Of a DNA stretch of 64,000 nt, positions 36,736-50,049 are shown one piece after another (position 1 is the stretch's first letter; every line of letters begins with the position of its first letter). A model generated the notes under the pieces. That model saw only the letters and a list, made by a program, of their open reading frames with translations, did not search any database and had not been told where the DNA came from. Both the position numbers and the translations under genes were made by a program. The stretch is taken from NCBI GenBank assembly GCA_943737045.1, contig CALSFV010000286.1, positions 382,501 through 446,500 of the forward strand. Reading direction: 5' to 3'. This stretch comes from Parapristionchus giblindavisi (lineage: Eukaryota > Nematoda > Chromadorea > Rhabditida > Diplogasteridae).

Positions 36736-39626
36736 CTGAAAGAGAGACGAATAAGGGACAGGTGAAACACGAATGTGCCGGGTTGAAATGGATATCATAG
36801 CAAAAATTTAATTATGATGTAACTAGATAATGATGAGTGAGGGAATGGATGAATGTATCAAAAAGATATGAATCATAAAGGCAGAGATAATAAATGAATA
36901 GGTTATAATGTACAAGCATAAGTTTGCATGTACATTAGATTTAAAATTGTGATATGTAAACCTTAATATACTAATAATGGCAACTATCAAGTATAATAAA
37001 CATCAGGCCTCTTCATTTAACAAACTATCTATGTGTTAAATGTCTGCGGGATAGGACTGTCGTTAAAAGTCTATCGATCGATCTAGGATATCGTCTATCA
37101 ATCGATATCAATTGTATATCGAATTAAGTCTCGTAAGGGCATAAGGATGACGAAGAAATGCAAGTGCGCAATTTCTAAAGAAGATAAAGAGACCGAGAGA
37201 AAGAGATAGGGTGTGAGTATGCGATAGTAAATAAAAATGGCAAACGCTAGCGTTTGTGATAATGTATCATTATCCTAGGACGGAACTGAAGTAAGCGCAA
37301 AGAAAATAAGATGATGGTTTGTGATGTAAATGATAAGAGTCTCGATAACAGTACCAATACGACGAGTAAATGACAGTCTTTCCCGCACAATGGTGGTGTA
37401 GATAAAAAATTGCAAATTGAAAGAGCGAGCAAATAACGAATTTACAAATCAAGCAAATGTACTCAATACGGTTTAAAGAAACACTGTTTCGGTCATAGGT
37501 TACCGTATGTGAATCTCTACTCATTGTCAATGGGATTGGCCATCTTCAGTAGAACCCCCATTGCGTTGGATATCAAAAAGAAGACGCAACATAATATTAG
37601 AGGTTATGGAAATACGGTGAATAAGTGGCCTCATAATGAGATCGATGACAATTTAGAAGAGAAGATCAACCACTGATCAGGTGAACTCCTTCATCAACAA
37701 CGATACAGATATCACATCGTTTCGCGAACAAATATGGTGAGGATATAGGGAAAAGGGAAAATTATAGTTAGTAGCTCTTCATTTCATTTGATCCTCTCAT
37801 CAGTTGTCTGGTTTCTTAATCCAACACCCCCCTCCCCCAGCATTTCGAAAGCAGACAGAGTTCCCTAGAGTTTAGAGAGTATGACAGAGGAAAAGGTAGG
37901 GTGAAAGAGAGAGTGCGCAAAAGTGGGAGAGCTCAGACAGGTAATGTACACCAAAATAAAATTTTTTGGCACTACCAAATTTTTAAAGATCGCTCTCCCT
38001 GTGTTGATAGGAAAACGCTGTGCACTCCCCTATCTATGAATGTAGACTACAGAAGTAAAAAAAAGTAAATGATATCACTGTGTGTCCATCATCATCATCA
38101 TCATGAAAAATAGACCACTCCCAAAAATAACACTAGTTCATAATAGATCAAAAGTTCAAAAATCTTGAAAAGAAATGGAAAAGATGCGAGAGAGTGTGCG
38201 AATCGAAGAGAGTCTTCTATGTTTTCAGTAACCTGCGCAACTTTTAAACAGCACTTTCAGAGAGTGAAAATGGCTTGAGGCACAGGGAGAGCAAAAGATT
38301 CAAAGTTGAATGAAAAATGTCTTAGCTGAAAGGACGACGAAAGCATATTTTAAACTACACACTACAAACTACAAACTATAGGGCATTACAAATAGACTCT
38401 GCAATTTTTAGAAACTAGAGATATAGGGAAACAAGCAATGTGAGAGACGCACGAGGAACATCGAGAGAGGAAGGGGAGAAAAGTGGAGAGAAAGGGAGAG
38501 GGAGAGGTAGAAAGAGTAGAAAACGAGAGGGAGAGGTAGAAAGAGTGAGAAAGGAGAGGTAGAGGTATTCGTGGAAAGAATTAGCTAGAAGGAATCAGTA
38601 GACGATGACTATATGTAGTTATATGAGAGAGGAATCGAGAAGATTACGAAAGACATCATGATCTCGAACAAATAGTAATGATCGTGATGTATTGAGAGTG
38701 ATGTTGGACGGAAATAAACCACCTTCTTTCTTTTTTGGATAGATAACAATCGATCATCATTGTCTTAAAGGGTACCGGGTGGAAATTTGATGAACGGTCA
38801 CTTGATACAGTGTCTACAGTGTCTTTCTGATCTCTGTTACCAAAGATCAATGCGCCGTCAAGAGACCAGTGGCAAAGATTATGTTACCTTTAAAGTCAAG
38901 AACGAAGTCAAGTAAATCACGGAAAACAGATCTCGTAAGGGCAATAGGCATACATTGACCTCAATCTGACAGGTCAAAAAGACTGATAGAAGGGATGGGA
39001 ATTGAGTCCATAATACAATACTCTACCACGGTCGTGCATTGGTGGATCAGGACAGGGGTCGTTCATGAATCTCCGAGATTATCAATATCATTGTCAGAGA
39101 TTCGTGAAGGCCAATAAGGATACACTGAAACCTAAAAGTTGCAAGTGAAAAAGAAGAAGAAAGGAAAAAGTGTTGGAAAATGATCTTGTTCATTGAGAGA
39201 ATAGATGATAGTAACTCATTCCACGATTGATAACGACGAATCAATCGAAATGATTAGTCCTGATAAGCGACTATGAAACGTTAAAGATGAACTCGACAAA
39301 ATCCATCAAAGCACGTTCACGCCGGATATACGGTAACTCTGGTATACCGTAATCCCACACTATATTAGTGCTGTTACTGCTACATATTACAATATTCTCT
39401 CACTACAGTAATATATTAGTTGTGACATACAGTAATCTTATACTACCTCGACAGCACAAAACTAAAGTATCACGATCGTTTCAAACGAATTTTAGCGTTG
39501 TTCATTAAACGTGCTAATGACATTTTCTAGTTTATTTCCGCACCAAAGAAAGATCAACAATAACAAAAACAACAAACAATATGAGTTAACAATGAATATT
39601 GACACGTTTAACAATGTATATTCAAT
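36736..39626. other. Region upstream of hmt-1
   Basis: 2.9 kb separates hmt-1 from the next minus-strand gene. TTTCAG (read on minus) at 36741-36736 abuts the hmt-1 ATG and is a candidate spliced-leader acceptor. GA-rich stretches occur around 37860-37930 and 38450-38570. A short hydrophobic minus-strand frame near 37590-37510 (VFFLISNAMGVLLKMANP) ends at a GTAGAG but cannot be joined in frame to hmt-1. TTTATT at 39531-39536 is AATAAA on the minus strand, about 90 bp past the next gene's stop. Confidence 0.5.
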
Positions 39627-42600
39627 CTATTTCATGAGAAAGGACACAGCGGCCGCGATTTTCTTATTCTCTTTAACTTCTTTTACTTTGGCTGCTTTCC
39701 TGATGTGATCCGTCGCTTGAGCGTATCTGAAGTGAAAAGAATTATACAAAAAAATGAAAGATCAAAGATCAAACTACACACTACCGTACCTCTCATCAAA
39801 GTCAACCATCATAAACTTGTTCTGTTGCCGATCGAGCGCTCGCCTCATCAGATTCAATATCTGTGCGGAGAAAATATTGATTGATTGATATCAGATGGGT
39901 GCTCAAAACTACCGTACCTTAACAATTCCAGCGGTGAGATTACGGTCGTTCTCGTGCATGACTCGAGCCACGAGAGGAGATAGAGCCTGCAATGTATTCG
40001 ATCAAACTAATTAGTGCTTGATCATTCCATATGGGGACAACCCTCTTCCTTCGTGCATCAACCCATACATAGATAGACGCTGCACGATGCCATGTAATAT
40101 GAATGGAACGCCATTTGAATACGTATAAATATTATTATATACAAACCAGAAAGCGATTCTTGTGATGAATTAATAAAAAACAGGTGCAATTTGTTTATGC
40201 GGTCAGACATTCAGTTATTTCTCCCGGTGTTACCCACTTATAGTTCTAAAATTCTCTCTGAACTTAAAATAGTAACTTCGCACTTCTTCGAACACAAATA
40301 ATCACTAAAAACTAACTCAATCAATAAACTCTTTTTTTTAAATGCTCTCTCACCTGTCTGGCTTTCAACAAAAAAGGTCTCATACTTAAAGGGAGACTGC
40401 CATTAAAAAACTTTTCTTGAATATCATTTAATCTTATGTTAGCTAGGCAATGTAAAGTCAAAAATTTTTTTTGAAGCGTTTCCATGTTTTTTGAAACAAC
40501 GGTTACAATAAATCGTTCCGATATGCACAGATCATGTACGGCCGAAGCCGATAAAACTAGGAAGTTTCTAGATCACGCGCTTCAGATCACTGCGTAATTC
40601 GTTCAGATTGTTTAAATAATTTTTTTCACTTATGTTTATGACGTCGAAGGCATCAGATAAGTTATATGACCTCAACTTGACTTGCTTCCCTTTAATACTG
40701 TATTATTCTAAAGACAATATCGATTGCTCCAATCAATCGATCAATCAAATCGACAAATCAATCATACCTGTGTCAGTTTGAGTAATGCCTCAGGGGAGGA
40801 GAACAAGGATGAGGATGCTCCTGCTGATGATGACGTCAGAACGGGAAAGTAGAAAGGATCAACTAAATGGGAAGATGATCAATGTGAGAGACATCAATGG
40901 CATTGACGAAAGACGAACAAGTGAATCCGATAAAGTAATAATGAAACCAGAATTCACCCGTATTGTGTGCTTCGTTAATCATACGATGCATGATTAACAA
41001 AACACAAAATCCGAATATTTCCGAAAGACCTGGTGCAAGAATCAAAGATTTAGGGATGCTGATTTTTTCACTAATTTTACTAGTCCAATTTTGACCACCG
41101 GTGCCTCTCTACAGCTTTTGCACCATTATATCCATTATACTGTTCAATGTGTGGGTCCATCCCTGATCTCTTTAATATTTCTAATGATGGAAAATGAATA
41201 TAATATCATTCATACCATTCTTTGGTTTGATGCACAGATCGATGGCCTTGTTCATTGTTGGTTCATCTCCATCAAAACGAATGAAGACATCCACACGACA
41301 CGATTGCTGCACCGCGTCCTCATCGTAGATCTGAATGATCATTGATCTTTGATCTAATCGGGTGAATGATCTTTGAATAGATAAAAGTATGATCTTTGAT
41401 TTTTACATGAACACTAGTGACCATGGCAATAATAAAAATTATAATCTTAAAGTTAAAATATTAGCGAATCAATCGATATATGAATGGATACCCTGAGGAA
41501 GGAAGCGATGAAATCAAGAAGAACCTTCGTCGAGTGCGAGGTCTTCTTACTCGCTACGAAGAAGTGAATGAGAGTCTAAATCGTTTACTTATATTTATTT
41601 TAATCAGCCAAAATGGTAGTAACCACGACGAAAATGATTGCTATAAATGGATTCAAAGTGACGCAATCGATATAAATATATTTAAGTTAAATTGCTGATT
41701 TAATAATTTTGGATTTTGCTTGTTCGCATATTTCTCAAATCCCTATTGACAAAAGACGAACACCTGAATCGGATAAAGGAAAATTAAAACTCGAATTCAC
41801 CTGGAAGATGTCCGTATTCTCCCGACACAGTGTAGGGTATTTGTCCATCAAAATGTGCAAAACAGACCTGGAAAATACAGGAATATCGATTGGCAGATCA
41901 GATAAAAAGATGAGTTCACGATAATTGTATTAGAAAATCAATAATACAAGTAGTACTGTATACTTACAGTGCGAACGATCGTACAGTCTCGTGGGAGTGG
42001 GTGAGTCCTCTCAAGACGTGAGCAGCGAATAGTGGAAAGTGGGCGGAGATTGCCTGAGAATATATACTATAATAATTACAAAAATTGAATGAAGATACCA
42101 AAAATTATCAGAAAAGATCAAAGATCACACGCTTACCAAGGGTGGAACAGAGCAGACCAACTCAAACAGAGATCGTAGTTGCGCGTTTGTTGCCGAGTCT
42201 GTGTCCTACAAGATACACGATTATTGATTTATTTATTTCTTGCACTGTTAAATCTTATTTTTATCTCAAGAAACAATTAAAAATTAAACGATAATGATAG
42301 ATCGTAAATATGCTAGCAGGAGAGGGTTAATTACGACTAGAAATTTTTGTATTTGACTTTTGCAGTACAAGAGAACAGTACCTAGTAAATCCAAAACAGA
42401 TATTCGATCAGTCTCTATAGATTCTTGTGTATGCCAGCAGGTAGCGCAAGCATGCATTAAAAATCGATAATTCCGATATACCGTAATCGTGATAAGACGT
42501 GCGAATGCAGGGATGATGGTTCTGAGATGTGATTCGATGAGATGAGGAGCACTCGTCAGAATCTGTTTAGCACCGACGATGGCATTCTTGCGAACATTCT

Positions 42601-43415
42601 GAAAGGGAATTATGTGATAAATACGAAAAAAAACGAACGTGTTCATCGAATAAGCTTACTCTCCTTTCATGGCAAATACAATCGCCAATTCTATCTAGAG
42701 ATACTCGCCTGATTGGCAATACCGAGAACAACAATGTGGCGAAGAGACCATTACTGATAAAGTAGACCCAATTACATGGAATCTTCTGACAACCGGCTAT
42801 TTAATCAGTTGTTTATTTCAAGATATTGTTGATTCTTGAAGAATTGTACATGCTTATCAAATTAAATTAAAGCGCGTACCTTGCTGTAATGGCCCAGTTG
42901 TGTGCAGAGATGATCCAGACCAAGACCACTGCAGATTAGACATTTTAACGTTATTCACAATTTTAAATATTTATGCTAGATTCCTAGTTTTATCCCCTTC
43001 CGAGCTTGGGACACAGCAAATTGGGGTGTTAATTTCAAGAAGGAATTTTATTTATAGTAGTAAAATCAGCATTTAAAAAAAGAAACTATTAAAAATTGAT
43101 TGGAAGCAAGTATAAATGGCTTAGGAGATGAAAATGAGCTACTAACCGATAAGAATATACAGCAGTAGTGTTTCCCGTTTGTTCTTCCAATTGTGTCAAT
43201 AGTACGACCTTTCTTGATTCAACTGTAGAATCGGTAGTGTTCGTCTTCTTGAGCACTTTTCCGATCTGAAAAAGATATTTGAAGGAAAAGCCACTTAATT
43301 TACGTGATAATATAACAATAAAAAACATGGCTCACTTAAAAAAAAGTGTACGAACCTTCAGTTTGACCTTCTTGAATGCAGCGTTCTTCTCGGATTTCTT
43401 CTTTTTCGAACCCAT
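39627..43415 (-). CDS. IPI1/TEX10-like ribosome biogenesis protein
   Basis: Twelve exons join in phase to 324 residues, close to yeast Ipi1: 43415-43356, 43265-43147, 42928-42880, 42598-42482, 42205-42137, 42053-41968, 41867-41801, 41330-41216, 40820-40768, 39986-39918, 39860-39790, 39726-39627. The N-terminus MGSKKKKSEKNAAFKKVKLK matches the lysine-rich FxKVKLKVGKK start of TEX10. Next comes the Ipi1 region: LGLDHLCTQLGHYSKNVRKN, AIVGAKQILTSAPHLIESHL and HFPLFAAHVLRGLTHSHETV, in HEAT-like helices. The family works in the nucleolus/nucleoplasm with Rix1/PELP1 and Ipi3/WDR18 in 60S maturation and rRNA spacer removal. It lacks the long C-terminal part of vertebrate TEX10. ATG follows TTTTGCAG-GCC, a plausible trans-splice site. 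It is divergent from the LMBR1-like gene. Confidence 0.82.
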
Positions 43416-44453
43416 GGCCTGCAAAATAGAATTATATTACAGTCCAAATGTTCTATTTAGAGAACAACTTTAATATAGCTTTAACGAACTTCAACTGACA
43501 ACAACAACTGTCCACGTTCAAGACTGTGATTTTCAGAATGAGCAGAGACAAGGAAAGCTAAGCATAACTATATTATGATGAACAACAAAACGTTTAACAC
43601 GTTCAAATTAAACAACATGTAAGTAAATATAAAATCACTTTTAAAAAAAAAATTTTAAAACTGCTCATTACACTCACTAACAATAGTTTGTGAAACGAAT
43701 TTCGTCTCAAATGGATTTTTAGCATACGGTAATTGGCATTTTGCCAAAATAATGGCGTCTGAAGTCGACTTCTATTTTCAGTATTTGTTTTTGTTGCTTG
43801 TTTTTTTTTTCAAGGTATATTTTATAGTTCGTTCATCTTCTTAGACTTCTATAAGAAAATTAACTATGGTCTCTGCTTGATCCTGGGCGGTTAATTTTTG
43901 TTTCTATAAGTTTTTACTAGTTAACTAGCTTGTTAGAGCTTGCGTACTGATCATGCTAGTAATTGACCGTTAATTGGACTTGAGTTTCTGTTCAAAAGAC
44001 ATGACGAAGCATGCCGCATTTTGTTTCAAGCAGTCTCTCGTATCAGCTGACTAAGAGAGTGAAATTGATCATTGTTATTGCCTGACCATTCTTCAGAACT
44101 CGCAAAACATATTGCTATCTATGACCAAGTTTTCTGTTTTTTTTCGTTCCTGGATTTTCGATCGATGACGAACAACAAAAGTTCTGTGTGTAATACACTA
44201 CTCTAGTACTCAATGCACACTCCCGAGCTGGTATTGTCCCCTTTAATATACATTCTTTTGCTCTTTCTCTTCGTCCGGTTTCTTGATTTGATAGTGTATG
44301 TACATCGAAGGTGGTGGTTAATGCGCAGCGCGAACTTTGGACCATAGTAAATGAGCGAAAGAGGGCAGTCGGTAGGCATTACTCGGTAGGTGGGAGGAAA
44401 AGATTAATCAAGATTTCGCCCCGTTTTTTGCTGCGCGGAGCATATCGGAAAGT
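43416..44453. other. Divergent intergenic region
   Basis: About 1.04 kb lies between the starts of the IPI1/TEX10-like (-) and LMBR1-like (+) genes, so it should hold both promoters. TTTTGCAG on the minus strand at 43426-43419 precedes the IPI1 ATG. The 76-residue minus frame at 44115-44345 is not convincing. No TATA-like element can be assigned with confidence. Confidence 0.5.
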
Positions 44454-47400
44454 ATGTCGCCCAAAGTCGTTCGCGTCGTCTGCGTAAGTTCATTTCGTTT
44501 CGATTTATTGAATGTGGGCGGTCGTTATGAAACGCACGCTCACTTTAACGAGATAACAAAAGCATGACGTTTCACTATTCTCTCTTACACTCTCTACTAC
44601 ACATGCTAAAGAGTGCACATGTTTTATTCTTGATACTTTGCCCTTCCGCTTATCTCCTTTAACCTCTTTGTTCAACAGACATGATAGGGGAGGCTAGTGA
44701 GACGTGTCTCAGTTTATTTGTCCAGGAATGTCGCTTCCATTCATTCTGTTTCTATGTTTCTTTTCTCTTCGTCTCTCCACTATTTCTACCTCACACTTCC
44801 TCACTTTCTCCTCGATATTTGTTCCTATTTCTATTCCTCTAGGTCGAACTGGCGCTTCTCCATTATGTTCTTATTGCTTACTTTTCTCTCTACCATTAGT
44901 GTTTTTTGTCTACAAGTTCCGGTTGAGCAGTTGCCCGCATATTTTCTCCTTTTTCTTTCACGTGACTCCAGCATTCATGACAATTACTGCATTTTTATTA
45001 TTCTGAAATAATTTAATTGTTGCAGGTGTATCAAGTGACATGGGTGTTTGAAGCAATACCGAGCATGTTAGAAACATTGTAAGTTGAATAAGTTGCTTCC
45101 TTATTTCAATCGATTGTGCAATTGCACTACTTTTTCCATAGGTGAAATGACGGACAGTTTATCAATCAAAATCTAGGCCAATCTGTGTGGGTTGTAGTAA
45201 GAAAAAGGCGTGAACAATGTCTTTTTGCTTTCGTGGACTATCTATAGGTGGGTAAAAATGATCATGATTTCAATATCAATGTGATCTTTGCCGGGAAGTG
45301 GAGTATTTAGGGAATATTATGAAATCTTAAAAGATGTCCAATGTTTTTGTTTCAAATACTACACCGAAAAGAAAATTGACGCACTTTTATGCGTATGCTC
45401 GCGCAAGTTTTGTTTGTCTCGATCGCATTCTATTTTCCGCCACATGCCTTCCTTATCAATTGTAAGCGATTGTAAAAACACATGACATGAGACAGACAAC
45501 AATTACTGTATAGACAAGTGTAACTAAGTGTATGCAACTACTTTAATGATAGGACAAAGTGCGCCAGAGAAGATAACAGTGATCACGATTGATTGCATGT
45601 GACATACTGCAAGTGATGGAACTGTTAAAGGGTTTTGGAGTGGGAGTAGGTGTGTTTTGGAGGGGAGAACTACGATCTTATCGCGCAATATCATTCAAAT
45701 TTTGTTTATTTCATTACATTTTACATTTAAAACAACTCTGTCGGTTGGTTTCGTGGGGTTCAGCTGGGTTGCCAACCTTCAGTATTAGGACAACGATCCA
45801 TGTATTGACATGCTTTATCGTAATCACGAGTTACCATTATAGTTACATGAGTTGGTTGTTACTTTTAATAGAACGCAAGATACGAGGGAACGTGAGAAAA
45901 TGTGTTTACAGCAACAACAAAAAAGTGTTTGAACTGGTTAAGAGATCAACTAGTACAAAATAACGATGTTGTTGCCAGATTATATGCCGATGACATCAAA
46001 ATATATAAATCATTTAATAAGGACGACCCTCCTGTCCCACTGCAAATAGCAGTGGATAAAATAGTTAGATGGGCTAATGATTGGCAATTGCCTCTCGCAT
46101 CTCACAAATGCACCACCCTACATCTTGGAAGAGCGAACCCAAAACGGAACTATATGATCGAAAATGCAATACTGAATAAAAAGGAAGTAGTTGAAGATCT
46201 TGGTTTTGCTATTCAGAAAACATTAACATTTTCCGACCATTGCAGAGCTATTTCAATAAAAGCAAAGTCTGCTTGCCACATACTAATGCGAGCACTGCGG
46301 ACTAAAAAGCTTGAAATTCTCCTCAAAGCATTCTCGATCTATATTCGCCCCATCCTTGAAAGTGCTTCAACAGTCTTTAATCCCTATCAGAAAAAGGATA
46401 TTAAAATCCTCGAAAAAGTTCAGAATTACTTTACCAGAAGAGTATTCGCACGTTGCTACGGTTATACATGGGAGAATATGCCTGGAGCAGCTGAGCGTAA
46501 TACAAAACTTAAACTGGAAACGCTAGAAAAACGTAGACTAAATATAGACGTTAGAACTTCCCTCAAACTTCTCAGAGGCAAGTTCAAAATTTCAAACAAG
46601 AAATCCCATTATTTCAATACCTATATAACCAGAAATGGGATAAATTTCAATAATCCCGGGTCACGGTTCCAATATAGGCACAACAGTTTCTTCGCTAGGG
46701 CGGCACGTTTACTATCACTACCCGAAAATAGGATCGACTTCTCGATCCTAGACTGATCTATCTTTCCCTTGTACCGACTTATTTAACTCTTGCATCATTA
46801 TCATCTACTGTAGTCCCCACTTGATTCAATGTTTGATCTCACGCATCATTCCATAATATTGTTTTACTTTCTTTTTCACCTCTCTGTTTATCGTTAAAGA
46901 TAAATAAATTATTATTATTATATAACGAACAAAAAGGGAGTGGAGTATAGTGTAAACTGACAATGAGATGATCGATTACTGTCTGTCAGTTGATTATCGA
47001 TTGATTTGATTAGTTATGCAATGAATTATTGATCAATTGATTAATTTCAGAACTAGCACATCGTGGTTGTTGGATTGGTTGCGGGGTAGTACAGAAGACT
47101 CGTACTCTGTGGAAGATGAGGTGTTTATTGATTGATTGACTTATTTTTCATTATTGTTGTTTCATATAACCTAAATAACGAAAGTATAAAAGTTTAAGTT
47201 GGTTTTATCACAGAGTCGACGAAAGCCCGATCTGTAATATTGTTTTTTTATGTCTATTTCTTTGATCTTGTACATGCAATCTTCCGTTTTTCGATTCATT
47301 TCGTAAATGTCCCCTAATCGATGTCAATCATTGTAGGCAGCACGTATTATCGCGATCGAAGAGAAGGAGCGAGAGTTCCACGGATGGGTTAGGGAGCACA

Positions 47401-49999
47401 TTGTGAGTGATCTTTGATCTCATGCTGTAGTTTGATCTTTAATCTTTGCAGATCTGCCTCCTGCTATTCATAGCCCTGTATCTGTTCAGCTACTGGCTCA
47501 TCTCGAGATATAAGGTTTGATGATGCATAAGATTACTATACTGTTTTGATTGATGTACATATGATTAGGTTGAGACATGAAAGTTACGGGTCAATAATAA
47601 TATTGTGTTCTGTGATGAGAAACTCTTGTCGATGATCGTTTCGTACTATTCCTGGCGTCTTGATAGCATTGTAGGTGTGCAAAAGTCCCGAAAAGAAAAG
47701 AAACGAAGTATGAAAATGGAGCAAGAGTGTGTAAAAAAGTTTTCTCTAATTCAAGAATACCATTATGTCTCCATGATTATCCTCATATCAAAATACAGAC
47801 ATGTTCAGTTGTACCAACTAGTACTTTCAGGAGCGAACAGACAGTGACTCGTTGTATGCGGGAGAAGAGGACTACATTGTCTACCGAATCTCGTAAGTAT
47901 CGTCTACAGTAACCCATTGTCAGTTAATGCACACTATAATTGGTTATCGTGAAGTGGCTTTTTAATTTCAGCAAAATCTTTTGTTGGTTGTTTTTATCAA
48001 ACGTTCGTATCCGCTCGATCGTACGTGCTAGTAGTCAACAAGAGAGCTAACCTTTGCCCCCTATTCTCAATAGAAATTGCTAATGCGCATCGACATTTTC
48101 TGCACTAATTTGGAATTGGGAGAGGAACAAATAGTGGGAGGAGAAACACGAATCCAGCTGGGCAGACTGATTGATCGACCAGTGATTATCATACATGCAA
48201 TCAAAGCTGAACAAATAGATACCATTTAGCTCTTCTGCAAGCTGTTTTCCATAGATGGGAAGGGATGGTACATGCGATGAATATTATTTTAAAAAAACGA
48301 TGATCAAGAGTAATCTATGAATCTATGCATTCTGTACCTGGGTGGCACGTAAAGCTAAAATTAGTTATGAATTTGTGAAAAGGATGCGCCGTTTTCGCTT
48401 CTGCGTGTGTATTGCGGATTTTTCCGATTATTGCTCACACATGGTCGAGTATGCAGTACGCAATAGAGATTGTGGTGTAGATGGCTACAGTATTCTAGTA
48501 AACGTCGATGATTACAGAGTGTGGATGTGCACGACGTCATTGGCGGGATCGATTGGAAGTATTGCACTATTACCATTCTCAGTCCTTGGCGCGGAGTTAC
48601 TCCAGAGGTATGGTGCATTATTGGTTTGTTGATTTGCAATACGTTCTACGAAGATTAGTAGTTCATGCAGATTGCATTACCAGCTTAATATACATTTGCT
48701 ACGAGAAATCACCTATTTATTTGAAACTTTTTACACATTGATCGACATTGACATTGATCACATTGATCACATTAATTAATAATATTAAATGCGTATTATT
48801 ATACTGTGCATTTTATTATTATTATAATATTATTATTAATTAAGTATACTCTACTGTATTTCAGATATCCCTCGTCGTACTACCTCCAATGGTTATCCTG
48901 GTCACTTCTTCATTCCCTATGGAACTATGTCTTCTTCCTCTCCAACATCTCCCTATTCGTCCTCCTTCCCTTTGCCTACTTCTTCATCGAGAGCCAGGGC
49001 TTCAATAAGAAGAGGAATGTGAGTGGGGGTTTATTGATTTATTGATTTATTGAGTTTCTATTTGGCTTAAACAAAATAATGATGAAATAAAATGACATGG
49101 AATGTCTGAAAACAAACATGTGCGGATGGAGGAAGGGAATTTGTGGGAGGGTGCAAGAGGGACAATCGGACAGATAGGTGATAATAATAATGTACTTTAT
49201 GCGTTGGAAAAGAAAGAAGCATGATAGAAATGTGTAATACATTGAACTGTTCGGTCATTAGTATTAAAAGTTTATTCTGTTCTCGTGTCTAATAGTTTTT
49301 TTTGTAGTTTTTTTTCTGAGATTCTGAAAGAACATCTTGAGCGTGTTCTATCTAAAAAAAAGTTGGATTGATTCTATAGTTGTTATCCAATCAAATCTAT
49401 TTTGCATTATTACATTATCAATCATGAATATTGATTAATTTCCTTCTAATTATGGATTTTTCCTCTCAATTATCTATTATCGATTGATTATTCTTGCAGG
49501 GTGTCCTTCAACGTGCGTATGAAACAGGTGCAGTATGTGCCCTCCTCGTTCTTCTTCTTCTCTGTCTATCTGATCTCATCTTCACTCTCATACTTCCATC
49601 CACGACGTCATCATCCACGGATTTTGTATTCTCATTCGGTATGGTTTGCTTTGTTATTTCAAATCGCTTGACAAAAAGTTAGCGCTCGATATTAGTTTCC
49701 TCTATATTTGATGAGAGCCTGAAACGGCAGTTCACCGGGTTGGCTAGAATATATAAGTTTGATAGTATTATTTAAAATCAACCGGCCGAATACGTCATGC
49801 CTTTTGTATTCTCATTGATTTTGGTTGTTATCATGTTATCTTTTATCCATCCAGCGCTCGGTGTTAGTTTCCTCAATGTTTGATGAGAGTCTGAAACGGT
49901 AATTCATCGGGCTAGTTGCGGTTTAGTTTAGTGTACATTGTACATTGTACAAACAGCGAAATAGTGTGTGTGAGCGAGATATCGTTGACCACCCCATCG

Positions 50000-50049
<50 letters not shown>

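Noticed and set aside
37510..37592. Extra 5' exon of hmt-1 (VFFLISNAMGVLLKMANP)
   Set aside because: It is hydrophobic and near a donor-like site, but it cannot be joined in frame to the 36735 exon, and the model without it already matches the family length.
42284..42646. 120-residue minus-strand open frame as a separate gene
   Set aside because: Only 42598-42482 is coding, as exon 4 of the IPI1/TEX10-like gene; the rest reads into introns.
44697..45011. 100-residue hydrophobic frames in LMBR1-like intron 1
   Set aside because: These are T-rich intron sequence between well-phased exons, with no splice signals of their own.
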